From Pseudorasbora parva (Eukaryota; Chordata; Actinopteri; Cypriniformes; Gobionidae), in assembly GCF_024679245.1 (NCBI RefSeq), contig NC_090173.1, positions 14,697,501 to 14,761,500 of the forward strand: DNA of 64,000 bases, given 5' to 3'. A program made the translations under genes and the position numbers. The notes beneath the pieces are model-generated. The model had not been told where the DNA came from. It did no database searches and saw only the letters and a list, made by a program, of their open reading frames with translations. How positions within the stretch are numbered: position 1 is the first letter of the stretch; every line of letters begins with the position of its first letter. Of this stretch, positions 1-10,890 are shown piece by piece.

Positions 1-828
1 CCACTGCTTCTGTTACACTTTTGCGAGACCAATCACAGACTGGCTTATCCACCTGTCACGCTATTGGTGCTATTTAACATGATGGCAGATAGAGAAGCGA
101 TGGATCGATGCCTGTTGATCACGCCTCTTGTGGTCTGATTGGTTGAAGAACTATCAAATTACATACAGAGTCATTTAAATAATGCTCCTTGATCACGCCT
201 CTTGTGAAGTAGAAATACAGAGCAGACTCCCCAGACCAATGTTCAATCTTAAATTGAGCTTGGTCTGTTGATAGTCAGACAAGAATATATAGGGTGATAT
301 GGTGAATATATTTAGAAAAGAGATCATTCCTCTAGCTTACAAACTGTGGACACTGAATGACCTTCCTGAGGTAAATGTAATGCTATGTGACATTGTTCTG
401 TTTTATTGATGTCTTTCTGCCATCGAAACACTGACTGAAATACATATAAAATTCAATTGGCATTGGATCAAAGAAAGATTGACCAAAAAAAAACAACTAA
501 ATTTTAATTGTTTTTGGTGCAACAATGAAAAGATGCCAAAAATGTTATATGATGCCTTTAAAAAAACCTGCAAGTTTTGTAAAATGTGAAAAGCAGAACA
601 AATAGTCCTTGATGTCTACGTGTACTATGTGTGACTTTCACCTGAGATGCTTTTAAACTCTCTTTTAGAACTAGATAAAATAGAGAGATTTTGTTCCAAA
701 TCATGTCAAAAGAATGACCTGTGTGTGGTAATGTGAGCTGAGGCCGGAATGATAATAGCTGAGGTAGCTGACAGAGCAGAACAGGGATTGGGGGGTCAGA
801 GCAAGCTTTAACTTTTTAGTGTTCTCAC
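1..828 (-). other. adgrl1: adgrl1 intron (partial), downstream of the HormR exon
   Basis: No coding sequence seen. An exact 18-bp direct repeat (TTGATCACGCCTCTTGTG) occurs twice about 75 bp apart near 115-207, probably part of an old interspersed repeat. The remainder is AT-rich intronic sequence with no recognised element. Confidence 0.7.
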
Positions 829-932
829 CTTCTGGGCCACCTGGTTGACCCATGGTGAGGTGCAGTTACTTAGGTCAGGGCCGCGAGGGTTCCACAGCAC
901 AGGAGAGGATAGACACTGAAAGGAGGCGATGC
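829..932 (-). CDS. adgrl1: adgrl1 exon: end of hormone-receptor motif (HormR), entry to GAIN domain
   Basis: Internal exon of latrophilin-1, 104 nt, read on the minus strand. A pyrimidine-rich tract ending in cag precedes it, and a GTGAG donor follows. The first two bases complete a Gly codon begun in the exon at 3686-3997; the exon ends on a codon boundary. The translation begins IASFQC and continues [19 protein letters not shown] to VAQK. It carries the second Cys pair and the conserved Trp residues of the HormR fold, plus an N-glycosylation sequon (NCT). The order [11 protein letters not shown] is characteristic of ADGRL proteins. In the family this segment sits between the Ser/Thr-rich linker and the GAIN autoproteolysis domain, on the extracellular side of the synaptic membrane. 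The next exon lies outside the window. Confidence 0.93.
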
Positions 933-3685
933 CTGAAAAAACAATATCAGATGTTAGGAGAGAGAGAGAGATAACCTTTTTATTTAGTAATGGTTAACAA
1001 CATGGTTTAAAAAAAGAAGAAAAAAAGACTCTGGGCCAGATTTAGTAAACAGGGCATATTAGCGTGAGAGCATAATCCCATAAAAGCACTGATGGGAGTA
1101 GAAAGTTCTGCACGTGACGGTAGTTTTTAACAACAAAAGAGGGTTCGTGTTGGTGCAAGCAGACACTATAATGCCAAAAAGTTTTTGGGACGCCTGCCTT
1201 TGCATGCACAACTCTTTAATCACATGCCATTCTTAATCCATAGGGTTTAATATGGAGTTGGCCCACCCTTTGCATCTAAAACTGCTTCAACTCTTCTGGG
1301 AAGGCTTTCCACAAAGTTTAGGATTTTTTTTCTGGTTCTCCTGGCAACCACCAAACCCAGACTCGTCCATCAGATTGGCAGACACAGAACAGTTATTTGT
1401 CGCTCCAGAGAACACATCTCCACTGCTCTAGAGTCCAGTGGCGGCCTGCTTTACACCGCTGCATCCCACGCTTTGCATTGCACTTGGTGATGTAAGGCTT
1501 GGATGAGCTGCTCAGCCATGGAAACCCGTTCCATAAAGCACACTACGCACTGATCTTGAGCTGATCTGAAGGCCTCATGAGATTTAGAGGTCTGTAGCTA
1601 TTGACTCTGCAGAAAATTGGCAACTTCTGCGCACTGTGTACCTCAGCATGCGCAGACCCCGCTCTGGGATTTTACGTGGCCTACCACTTCGTGGGTGAGT
1701 TGCTGTTGTTCCCGTTGCTTCCACTTGATATAATACAACTAACAATTGACTGTGGAATATTTAGTAGTGAGGAAATTTTACGTATTAACTTATTGCACCG
1801 GTGGCACGGTAACAGGCTTGAGTTCACTGAGCTTCTGAGAGCGACCCATTCTTTCACAAATGTTTGTAGACGCGTCTGCATGCCTAGGTGCTTGATTTTA
1901 TACACCTGTGGCCATGGAAGTGATTGGAACAACTGAATTCAATGATTTGGGTGTCCCAATACTTTCGGCAATATAGTGTATAAATATATACAATATATAG
2001 AATGTAATTCTTGTGTTAGGGTGGAAAGTTAGAAACTACAAGTAAGAAAGCGAGAGTGCTGCTCAGAGCTTCACCGAGAAAGCTTGCACAAAAAACACTT
2101 TTTTTTTCTGTGGAAATGAGTTTGCTGACACATGAACGCCATCGCACACTCTTGCACACACTTGTGTAAGATCACACACCATGCACGGCCATCCCATCAG
2201 CACCTCTGAATGTTGAGAAAACACCTCGAGGGAGACACCTTCTGCCACTCCTCATTTTCAGTTAAGTTGGGCTGTTTAGTTTGCCGAGTTCACAGAGAGG
2301 ACAACATGCTGGGATCAAACAAATGGCAGGCCTTTCCAGCAACCACAACACAAATAGCTCAAAGAAGAGAGGGAGAAAGAGAATAAAGAGAGAGAGGAAA
2401 AGCTAGGGAGGAGTGAAGCAGCACTAGAGTGAAGCAGCCATAGCAAGATCAGAGACTCTAGGAGTTTTCTTTCTCTAAGTCTTTCTCTCTCCCTCTCGCT
2501 CTTATTCTCAGCCGCTGTCTGTTTTTCTCATCTCTCCACTCCTTCATCCACTATAGATTGGCTTTGAAGGATCTGCCAGGATTCACTAATTAAAGCTGCT
2601 GCTAATTTAACTTGTCTGTCATTTCAGTGATGGAAAAAAGACAGCATTTTGTCGGTGGCTAGGAGAGAGAGAGATTCTAACAGAGGGAGGAAACAGTTTT
2701 CTCCCACGACAAGAAAGAGGCATTTGATGCAGTGGTTGTACGGAGAAGGAGGGGGGCAGGGGTTGTTGTCATCTGTACTCTGTCTAGTGGCTCATTTTTT
2801 AATTCGGCAGTTTCGCAGGGCTAACCCATGCTGAGTTTGAAGATCACTACTTCATTTGCAAGAGACTGCCTTTTATCTGTGACTCCTAAGAAGACCTGCC
2901 AGCTGGAGAGAATATAAAGATGAGGAGGAAAAGGAAGCAAGCTCTGCATACAAAGAAATGGGCGTATACACATAGATGTGTACATAAACCAAGACATATA
3001 CACAATACAGGTAGACCAAACTGAAATAAACACTTCTATGACAAGCTGTTTCAGCAAACATTGCGTGACCTTTATTTCATACACATCATGCACCCTTCCT
3101 TCCTGTAAAGCTGTGATTCCCTCTGCCATTACATCACATTGTAATCAAGTACAACACGGTAAAACATCAAACAGCACAGAGACATTCTGCTGTAATGTTT
3201 ATACCCTGGTAGATATCAATGCAACTATTAGTGGTTGGAACATATTTGTATATAGAATTTCCAGCAAAAAATAACTATATTATTATATATACTTTGACCA
3301 TACTACAAAATTACTCATAATTTAAGGATTTTGCTCAAAACTCATCCCTTGTGTCAAACAATAAATAGTATTTCTTCTATGTCAATCTGAGTCCTTGTTA
3401 TTACCGTTGTGACCTACACACTGGCAGGACCAAGGACTCTAGGATTGCTATAGAAGAGATAAGTGATGTCGCTTTGGATTGGACCTTGTACATAGTCAAA
3501 TGGTTTACTTTAATTTTAATACCTCTCATCCTGAGAAATTCCTGGACCTGTACTTTCCAATATGTCCTGTTCACATATGACCTCAAACTGAAAAAGTCAT
3601 TAATTTAATAAAAAGGGCTGCATTTGTGAAAGCATATCTACTTATAATCTCTCAATAAACGGTCACCCCATCATCTATTACTTAC
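933..3685 (-). other. adgrl1: adgrl1 intron, 2.75 kb
   Basis: Intron between the linker/HormR exon and the HormR end exon. It contains the Tc1-like remnant at 1163-1984, a GA-rich tract near 2355-2420 and otherwise unremarkable AT-rich sequence. Several 60-110 residue open frames here have no family signature and overlap one another on both strands. Confidence 0.8.
1163..1984 (-). mobile_element. Tc1/mariner remnant with internal deletion
   Basis: Both ends carry the Tc1-type terminal inverted sequence: the left end reads cactataatgccaaaaag and the right end reads actttcggcaatatagtg, inverted relative to it. Between them the minus strand encodes broken pieces of a Tc1 transposase; the helix-turn-helix region lies at 1681-1932 (SLLNIPQSIVSCII is the recognition-helix area). 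About half of the expected 1.6-kb length is missing, with the junction near 1328-1335 in a T-rich run. Non-autonomous and dead. The family assignment rests on recognising the TIR and transposase text. Confidence 0.8.
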
Positions 3686-3997
3686 CCAACGATCCTTTAG
3701 GGCACGGTCTGTCTACGGTCTCCCCCCTCTGGGTGGCAGGCCACTGCACCCCTCTGGATACTCTGGCTTCACACACTTGAAGCTCAGGGCCCTGGGGTGG
3801 GACGCGCAAGGGTCTGCGGGTCACCGGTACGGTGGCTGTGATAGGTCGCAGATCTGGTGCCTTGTTGATGGCCCCTATTGGGTGAGCGGTGGGGAGAAGA
3901 GGTCGCATGGTTGAGGGGATGGAGCTGGAAGTGACGGGTCTTGCTGCGGTGGTGGTGGTGGTGGTGCTGCTGCTCATCTGGGTGGTGATGAGTGGAC
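3686..3997 (-). CDS. adgrl1: adgrl1 exon: Ser/Thr/Pro linker and start of HormR motif
   Basis: Internal exon, 312 nt. The acceptor ttgctctcag precedes GTCCACTC and the donor is GTAAGTAA. It completes a Gly codon at its start (..PTAG-PLITTQ) and leaves one base at its end. The first half encodes a low-complexity Ser/Thr stretch with six consecutive Thr residues from a GGT-type trinucleotide run, a mucin-like linker likely to be O-glycosylated. The segment [15 protein letters not shown], then TRRP, aligns with the linker of ADGRL1 and is absent from ADGRL2 and ADGRL3, which is the main paralogue evidence. The end ([20 protein letters not shown]) is the first half of the HormR motif. Confidence 0.95.
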
Positions 3998-4372
3998 CTG
4001 AGAGCAAGAGAGAATGACAGACAAGAATGCAAAGAAAATTGAAAAGGAGGCAACGAGAGCGTAAGAGTCAGAGAAGCACATTCTGAACACCAAAGGAGTC
4101 AGTGGGAATGTTGGCAATTGCTTGATGAAGATGAAAAAAACAATAGGCAAGGCAAGGCAAGGCAAGTTTATTTATATAGCGCAATTCAAAGTGCTTTACA
4201 TAGAAAGGAATTAAAATAGGGATAACAAATGCATAAGAAAAAGAATACAATGAGAATTAAAATGATGATAACCAACGAAAAGAACAAAGGTAAACTAAAA
4301 CAGTTATAAAAAGAATTAAAAAGATGATGCATAGATAAGGTGCTATCAGTCGGACGTACAGTGGCACAGTGC

Positions 4373-6861
4373 TCATTCAGTAAATGCACAGCTAAACAGA
4401 TGTGTTTTGAGTCTGGATTTGAATGTGGCTACTGTTGGAGCACATCTGATCTGTTCAGGAAGCGGGTTACAACAGCAGCGGGCATAATAGCTTAAGGCAG
4501 ACTCTCCTTGCTTTGAGTGAACTCTTGGTATTTCTAACTGACTTGATCCTGCTGATCTGATTGATCTGTTGGGTTTGTATTTAATCAGCATATCTGCAAT
4601 GTATTTAGGTCCTAGCTCATTGAGAAATTTATAAACAAGTAGTAGAACTTTAAAATCGATCCTAAATGTAACTGGAAGCCAGTGTAAAGACCTGAGGACT
4701 GGTGTGATATGGTCATATTTTCTGGTTCTGCTCACAATCCTGCATGAAGCATGAACCAATTTCTGTCTTGCCTGGAAACAAAGCATCTAATTCTTGCAAT
4801 AGTTTTCAGATGATAGTATGCTGATTTAGTTATTGCTTTGACATGACTACTAAAACTCAGGTCTGACTCCAAAATCACTCCAAGATTCCTGACTTGATTT
4901 TTTGTTATCAGACCTTTAGCCTCAAGATATGCGTTCACCTTGAGAATTTCATCTTTGTTTCCAAATGTAGTGATTTCAGTTTTGTCTTTGTTTAACTGAA
5001 GATAGTTTTGGCACATCCAGTTGTTAACTTCATCAATGCATTTGCACAGGGAGTCAGGGGCGTGGGACTGGGGAGATAAAGGGTACTGAGTAACCAGGGC
5101 CCGAGGCAGGGAAGTCCGTTTTCTATACATACACATACATGCTACGGGGGCCCAGCAAGATGGTTTGTACCCAGGGCCCAAAATTTGGTGCTACGCCCCT
5201 GCAGGGAGTCAATGGGGCTATAGTCATTAGGTGACAGTGCTTAGTAGAGCTGGGTGTCGTCAGCATAGCTGTGGTAAGCAATATTGTTCTTTTTCATTAT
5301 TTGGCTCAGTGGCAGCATATACAGGTTAAACAGGAGTGGTGCAAGAATGGACCCTTGTGGGACTCCGCATGTCATGGATGTCCACTCAGACTTATGGTCT
5401 CCTATACTCACATAATACCCTCTCCCTTCTAAGTATGACCTGAAACATTTGAAGACCATCCCAGAAAGCCCAACCCAGTTTTCCAGCCTGTCTAGAAGTA
5501 TGTTGTGGTCAACAGTATCGAATGCAGCACTGAGGTTGAGTAGAACCAGAATTGATTTTTTGCCTGTATCAGTATTTAAGCGAATATCATTTATAATCTT
5601 TATGAGCGCTGTCTCTGTGCTGTGATGCGGTCGGAAACCAGATTGAAAATTGTCAAAGAATCTGTTTGAGTTTAATAATTTGTTTAGTTGATTGAAAACC
5701 AACTTTTTCAATGATCTTGCCAATGAAGGAGATTTTGAGATTTGAGATTGGTCTGTAGTTGCTCAATATGGAGTGATCTAGATTTCTCTTTTTCAGAAGA
5801 GGCTTAACTATTGCAGTTTTAAGGGCGGTTGGAAAAGTCCCATAGAGAAGTGAGGAGTTTACCACTTCTAGGAGATCCGCTTCTAAACAGTTAAACACAC
5901 TTTTAAAAAAAGAAGTGGGGAGTGGGTCAAGGGCGCAGGTTGATGTTTTAAGGTGCTGTACTGTGTATTCTACAATTTTACCGTCAATTGTTTCGAAATC
6001 AGACAGAGTAATTTTCTGAGGTTTTGGTCTGATCTGTCTGACCCTAGAGCAACTCAAGGATGTGCTGATCACCTTTCTGATATTTTTGATTTTCTCTGAG
6101 AAGAAGGAAGCAAACTCGCTGCATATGCTGTCTGAGAGCATTTCTCTTGGAATGTGACTCGGGGGGGTTGTTAGTCTGTCTACAGTAGCAAAAAGAGTGC
6201 GTGGGTTGTTAATTTTTCTGTTTATAATATTTTAAAAGAAGGACTGTCTAGCTTTGCCTTGTTCAACATTGAAAGCATGAAGGCTGTCTTTATAGATTTT
6301 ATAATGGACTAGTCTTAGTTTTGTCTTCCGCCACTTTCGTTCAGATTTTCTGCATTGGCTTTTCATTATTTCAACTGCTGTTGAGTTTCTCCATGGTGCC
6401 TTTTGTTTGCCACTCTTTTTCCTGACTTTTAGAGGAGCAATATCATCAATTACACTCTTAACTTTTGAGTTAAAGGAGTCAAGGAGAAAATCAACAGAGT
6501 CTGCAGAAATGCTTGGTGTTAGTGATAAAGCCTTCATAAACAGCACATTAGTGTTCTCATTTAAGCATCTCTTTTTTACAGAGACAGATCTAGCTTCAAT
6601 GGCAGGAGAGATTGATATATCAAAGAAAATACAGAAATGATCAGACAGTGCCACATCCTTAATAACAATTGATGAAATGTTTAGACCCTTAGTGATAAGT
6701 AAATCTAGAGTGTGTCCACGATTGTGTGTGGGTCCATTTACATGCTGTGTCAAATCAAAAGTATTAAGAACAGTCATGAGCTCTTTTGTTGTACTGGATT
6801 CAGCATTGTCTATGTGAATGTTAAAATCCCCAGCAATAGCAAAACAGTCAAACTCTGTCAA
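4373..6861 (-). pseudogene. LINE ORF2 remains: endonuclease and reverse transcriptase
   Basis: Reading from high to low coordinates, 6861-6232 encodes the C-terminal part of an APE-type endonuclease (GDFNIH, then GHTLDLLIT and SDHF). 6141-5653 encodes the region leading into the reverse transcriptase (SNYRPISNL). 5723-5241 encodes the RT core, with SAAFDTVDH (motif A aspartate), GVPQGSILAPLLF and the catalytic YADD box. After the MITE, 5050-4765 continues into the thumb region, and 4786-4373 gives the C-terminal YDHITPVLRSLHWLP block. At least three frame breaks and one deletion separate these pieces, so no active enzyme is encoded. The catalytic aspartates themselves are preserved. The DDTQLY context favours the L2/CR1 group over RTE or L1. 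Confidence 0.88.
5055..5201. mobile_element. 147-bp hAT-type MITE inside the LINE, with exact 8-bp TSD
   Basis: The element starts CAGGGGCGT and ends ACGCCCCTG, a perfect 9-bp terminal inverted repeat. The 8 bp on each side (5047-5054 and 5202-5209) are identical: CAGGGAGT. Removing the element and one duplication rejoins the LINE reading frame. No coding capacity. The 8-bp duplication and CAG-type terminus indicate the hAT superfamily. Confidence 0.9.
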
Positions 6862-7275
6862 CAGTCAAATACAAAACAAGAAGAAAATAAACCCTAAACA
6901 TTTGATGTTTATTGCAAAAGGAAAATGAGAAAGTTGGTAAGAAGATAACTAAAGCAGCAGGAGCATTTGTTAGTCTTTAATGCATGAATATATGCTCCCC
7001 CAGTGCCTCTGAGAACTGGATAGAGTGAAATACAGGAGGAGAAATGGAGAGAGAAAGACAGACAGAGAATGTTCATGGCAAGAAGATGAGAATGAATAAT
7101 TGATTAGAAATCTTTTTCTGATCTCACAAAACGCTAATGACCACTGCTAATTAAACCATAAAGACAATGTATTGAAGACACAGAGGGGAACACTAACAGA
7201 ACGTTGACACTTAACAGATCAAACTGTCTGTTAGCCTCTGCCTCCCGTTGATTTCGCTCCGTCTCTGTCACTTAC

Positions 7276-7603
7276 CAGCGGTGGGATCCGGTGGGCCGAA
7301 CTCTAGGGGGTAGCGCAGAACATTGTAATTGTTCCAGACGTAAAGTTGATTGTCTCTTGGGTTGTAGTCCACAGAGGACACATACTGGTAGGGGTTGGGG
7401 AAGGGAATATGGACGGACTCTTCCCGAGCTCGGTTGGTGTTGTACGCGTACAGCACCAGATCTCCACCCGCTTCGCTGTCGTCATCCTGATAAACAGAGC
7501 GCACAGCATACAAAACACCACAAGCCATGAAGGCGTTGGATGCCAGTCGCTTATCAAAGCTGGTATCCCAGGTTCCTTCAAAGCGCAGGGTGTAGGGGTT
7601 AAC
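7276..7603 (-). CDS. adgrl1: adgrl1 exon: C-terminal half of olfactomedin domain
   Basis: Internal exon, 328 nt. The acceptor tctttcag precedes GTTAACCCC, and the donor GTAAGTG follows GCTG. It starts on a codon boundary and leaves one base. The translation opens [19 protein letters not shown], then [19 protein letters not shown] and the stretch [15 protein letters not shown], ending [11 protein letters not shown]. These are the closing blades of the five-bladed olfactomedin propeller. The Cys in MACG is the partner of the Cys in GAWCKDP (exon 8349-8556) in the domain's conserved disulfide. The Asn-Ala of ASNAF lies in the segment that contributes to the central calcium site. In the family this domain binds FLRT proteins across the synapse. 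Confidence 0.97.
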
Positions 7604-7764
7604 CTGAAAGACAGCGAAAAGGAAAGGGTTTTCTTCGTTTGATACAAAAAAGCAATTTGTTTACAGTTCTGGAAAATGGAAAATAAGAAAAAATGTACTC
7701 GAAATTCTGATCTGATCTCAACTGAAGTCGAAAATTTTAAACTGCACTGTTCAGTGACACTGAC

Positions 7765-8029
7765 CTGGCTGACCACCATCCGTCCATTGTTGTCCTCTGT
7801 AGCATAGATGACCCATAGACCATTTTCATCCACAGCTAGGTCAATATCTGACTTGCCCCCCCAGCGGTATGGTGAGGCGTCATGGTAGTTGGCTTTATTG
7901 ACTATGGCTTCTCCACTCTTCATACGTGTGCGCAAATCATATTTCACAATATTGCGTGTGCGTTCCTTGTTGTAAAAAACAGCACCATCATACACGACAA
8001 AGCCTGTTCCATCCACACGATTTGGCATC
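7765..8029 (-). CDS. adgrl1: adgrl1 exon: central part of olfactomedin domain
   Basis: Internal exon, 265 nt. The acceptor ttgcccacag precedes GATGCCAAATC and the donor is GTCAGTG after AGCCAG. Its first base completes a Lys codon with the AA of the upstream exon. The translation reads [19 protein letters not shown], then [21 protein letters not shown] and [19 protein letters not shown]. The [17 protein letters not shown] block is the most conserved part of olfactomedin domains and includes the calcium-coordinating aspartate. Nearly identical to vertebrate ADGRL1 throughout, with no frame damage. Only 161 bp of intron separates it from the next exon (7604-7764). Confidence 0.97.
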
Positions 8030-8348
8030 CTGTGGGCAAAGAGTACGTTATCTGAGAGGACTTATGACTCTGTAATTTCTGATACTTTTCAGAAAAATTA
8101 TCTGATATCAGAATTCTACATTATTATACTTGCCAAGGAATGGTACATAGAAAAGAAAAGGTAAACTGAAATGTAATCAATTTATAAGAAGAACGCCAAG
8201 AAGAAACTAAAGAACCCTTCTTAAGAACTTAAGAACTCTATGCAACAAAAGCACTTTGCTGAATCGAAGGTTTACAAAAATCATTATTTTATAGACTGAG
8301 CTTGTATCTACAACCAGTTACCATCCCTGAGCAGTGGTCTTCACTCAC
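8030..8348 (-). other. adgrl1: short adgrl1 intron, 319 bp
   Basis: Compact intron between two olfactomedin exons, donor GTGAGT and acceptor ttgcccacag on the minus strand. AT-rich; no further feature seen. Confidence 0.9.
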
Positions 8349-8556
8349 TTGTACGTGGTTGTGACTTTATTCTGCTTGAAGTCTTCCCACGAAGCATACT
8401 CGTACAGCCTCTCTGTGCGGTACGGAGTCCAGGGCATGACGTAAAGACGGTCACCAGACTGCAGGGGATCCTTACACCATGCCCCCGCCTGATCCTCCAC
8501 CTCCTGCAGCAAACTTGCTGCCTGCACCCTTAATAGAGTCCCAGGACATACAAAGA
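8349..8556 (-). CDS. adgrl1: adgrl1 exon: start of olfactomedin domain
   Basis: Internal exon, 208 nt. The acceptor cttccacatctccag precedes TCTTTGTATG, and the donor is GTGAGTGA. The split Ile codon (A+TC) joins the lectin exon's ..CVPY directly to [10 protein letters not shown], so this is the splice form without the short KVEQK-type insert known in mammalian latrophilins. The exon carries [20 protein letters not shown], then [16 protein letters not shown] and TTTYK. The Cys in GAWC forms the olfactomedin disulfide. The stretch [13 protein letters not shown] between the first Cys and GAWC is the least conserved part. A 39-kb intron lies upstream of it. Confidence 0.96.
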
Positions 8557-8929
8557 CTGGAGATGTGGAAGAGCAGGAGTGAGAGAGAAGGGGGGAGAAA
8601 GAAAGGGAGAGATGAAATAACAAGGAGGGACGGCACAAATTCACAGAATGATGGTGTGATAGGATTAAAAAGAGGATAAATTTGATGGAAAGACAAGTGG
8701 AGAGATGAAGGGTAAAGAAATAAGGGGAGTTGGTGTGAGGCCATGAGGGACGATAATATGAAAGAGAATGAGGCAGCAAGAAAGAGGAAGAGAGAAATGG
8801 GAGAGAGGACATGAGATAAATGACCATTCTTTTAATGAAAGAGTGTTAATGTTCATTAGTCAAGCATCTGCACACTGGACTAAAGGCTGGTGAGGGGAGA
8901 TGACACAATCCTGGCTGCTGGTGCTCAAT

Positions 8930-9560
8930 TATTGCTGGGAATATTTTTTTTAAACCCTGTCCCACTTCATCTTCCCTGCTGAAAAATAACCAGCTTCTGA
9001 TGGTAGCTGATTTTACATTGTATCACGACTTACCAATCAATTGTGGTCATTAGCTAGTCCAAACTGGCATAGACAGTTTGTTAGCTGGACTTCTGACTTG
9101 CTTACGATAAAGCTGGCCAGAGCTGGTAGACCACCAGAGAACTGCAGCAAGATAGTTACCCTGTTCCACAAACCAGCGGGAAAACTAGGTTCTGATGCTA
9201 ACTGATTTCAAATGGTTTAAGCTGGAAAAAGTTGATAATTTAAGGTCATTAGCTGGTCCAAACTAGTCTAGATTGTTTAGCACATTGTTTCCCAACCATA
9301 GTCTTGCAGATTATCCACAATAGTACACATTTTGGATGCCATATCCATAAGATGAGTTGAATCAGGTGTTATGGACTAGAGATACAACATGTGCAGTGTT
9401 GGGGATTGCCCACGACCAGAGTTGGGAAGCAGATTCATCAAATATACCTGGTTTAAACTCAGTAGACCATCTCAGACAAGAAAGTTAGACCTAGTAGACC
9501 ACCTTAATCCAGCAACAAACCAGCCTGACCACCTTCAGCTGGTATGGCACTGAATTTCCA
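8930..9560. repeat. degenerate duplicated repeat, CCAGC-rich
   Basis: Two diverged copies of a roughly 190-bp unit lie in tandem: gtcattagctagtccaaact near 9046 and gtcattagctggtccaaact near 9243, each preceded by an AACCAGC-type segment. A third partial copy with accagcctgaccaccttcag follows near 9520. The imperfect CCAGC/GCTGG alternation is common in fish intronic minisatellites. Non-coding. Confidence 0.55.
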
Positions 9561-10714
9561 ACAGGGTTTTCTTTCAACAGTGGTCCAAAAGGTACCCGCT
9601 GTCCTCCTTTAATTATACACGTGAACACTTGGGCTGTTGGGTAGTATTCCACTGGGAATTCCACACCAGTGCATGGAGGCTCTGCAAAAAATATGCACTG
9701 AGGGCACAGCAGCCACAAAGGGAACATCCATTGTAACCCTTCTGAAACTTAAATCCACAGGGATATCCACAATACTAGAAGTCCACATTAATTGTGCCAT
9801 TTGAGACTGGGCCTCTGTGTAAAGTTGGTATTTGCACAAAGGACTGCTGTAATGTCAAAATGTGTTTTTTGTGTTTAATGTTGAATAAGGACAAATTTTG
9901 GGATGCCAGTCACGTTACAAAAACAACTGCAGCACTCAACTTTTATCTGCTAGGAGTACATGATCAAGACACACACACACTCTCACACACACCAATCTGT
10001 ATCTCGGTACTCTGAAGAAGGTTGTTCACCTGGGATTGGTGTGAATTAACTGGCTGACGCAGTTTCTCTCTCCCAGACTGTGAGGGCATAGGACCTGAGA
10101 GAATATATCTACTGCTAGGGGGTGTGGGGAAAGGGAGCTGGGGGTGTCTATGGAAAAATAAAGCAGACATCAACAGTACTGTGACGTCACAAGGGACAGC
10201 TGTGAGCATGTGCAGATGTTGAGGACATCTCATGGGGGGGAAATAAGCTAGTGGGGTTTCCTGCCATAGGCTATCTGTATCCCAGACAGCCAGTACCTAC
10301 TGTTGCTACACACTCAAACACAATGAGAAACAGAAAGCCAAACTAAAAGGCTTTTTGTAATTAGTAAATTAAACACATGCACTCAGAGACATATGTCCAT
10401 GCACACCATATTACAGATAATTGTTATAATTTGGTCGATAGCTATAGAGATCATAGCTATAATCATAGCTATAGTTATGAACCTATCAAGTGCAGCCTTC
10501 ATCCTGAAGGAGCAGTACAAGTAGAAGAAATAAGCACTAACTCTTCTTAGAAATTCCCTACTGAGAAAACAAATACAGCTTTGCAATTTTGCTGGGTGCT
10601 AAACTAACTTGACTAGCGTTACTGTTTCGGTCAGTCAGATTAACCAGAAAGATCATGATATACAAATAGTCTCACCAACTGGTAAACGGCATGGCTATTT
10701 GAGGTAGTTTCCCA

Positions 10715-10890
10715 AACCCATTCCTGGAAGCACATAATCAGTACACATTTGGCACATTATGTCTAATCTGACCCATCCATTTCAGGTCTTGGAGTTTCTA
10801 AGTAGTTGATGAGTTGAATCAGGTGTGGTGGAGTTAGAAAACATGAACTGTTGGTGTGCCTCCAGGAACAGGGCTGGAAAACACTGGTTT
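10715..10890. repeat. interspersed repeat, related copy at 9285-9430
   Basis: The segment with gatgagttgaatcaggtgtg and cctccaggaacagggctgg resembles 9285-9430 (gatgagttgaatcaggtgtt, ..gaccagagttgggaag). Both have the form of a short palindromic MITE family that is common in fish introns. No target duplication could be resolved. Confidence 0.5.

Larger units (their letters stand above)
4145..6862 (-). mobile_element. 5'-truncated L2/CR1-type LINE
   Basis: A non-LTR retrotransposon on the minus strand. Its 3' end, at the low-coordinate side, carries the sequence GCGCTATATAAAT followed by a short (CTTGC)n tail at about 4145-4166 instead of poly(A), the usual arrangement in L2-type fish elements. 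The 5' part is missing: the element starts inside the endonuclease domain. A 147-bp MITE interrupts the coding region at 5055-5201, and about 100 bp of reverse-transcriptase C-terminal sequence has been lost near 4765. Same-strand insertion in an intron is compatible with continued adgrl1 splicing. Confidence 0.88.
3998..7275 (-). other. adgrl1: adgrl1 intron, 3.3 kb, mostly LINE
   Basis: Intron between the last olfactomedin exon and the linker exon. The LINE fragment at 4145-6862 fills most of it. The flanks, 3998-4144 and 6863-7275, show ordinary intronic sequence. The LINE lies in the same orientation as the host gene. Confidence 0.85.

Noticed and set aside
7303..8028. single 241-codon gene spanning two adgrl1 exons
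   Set aside because: The frame reads through the 161-bp intron 7604-7764; splice sites and homology show two exons.
8345..8827. start codon at 8827 for the olfactomedin exon
   Set aside because: The upstream part is intron; homology begins at the acceptor at 8556.
9160..9180. 15-nt latrophilin insert microexon
   Set aside because: The partial resemblance lacks flanking AG/GT on the minus strand and lies in repeat sequence.
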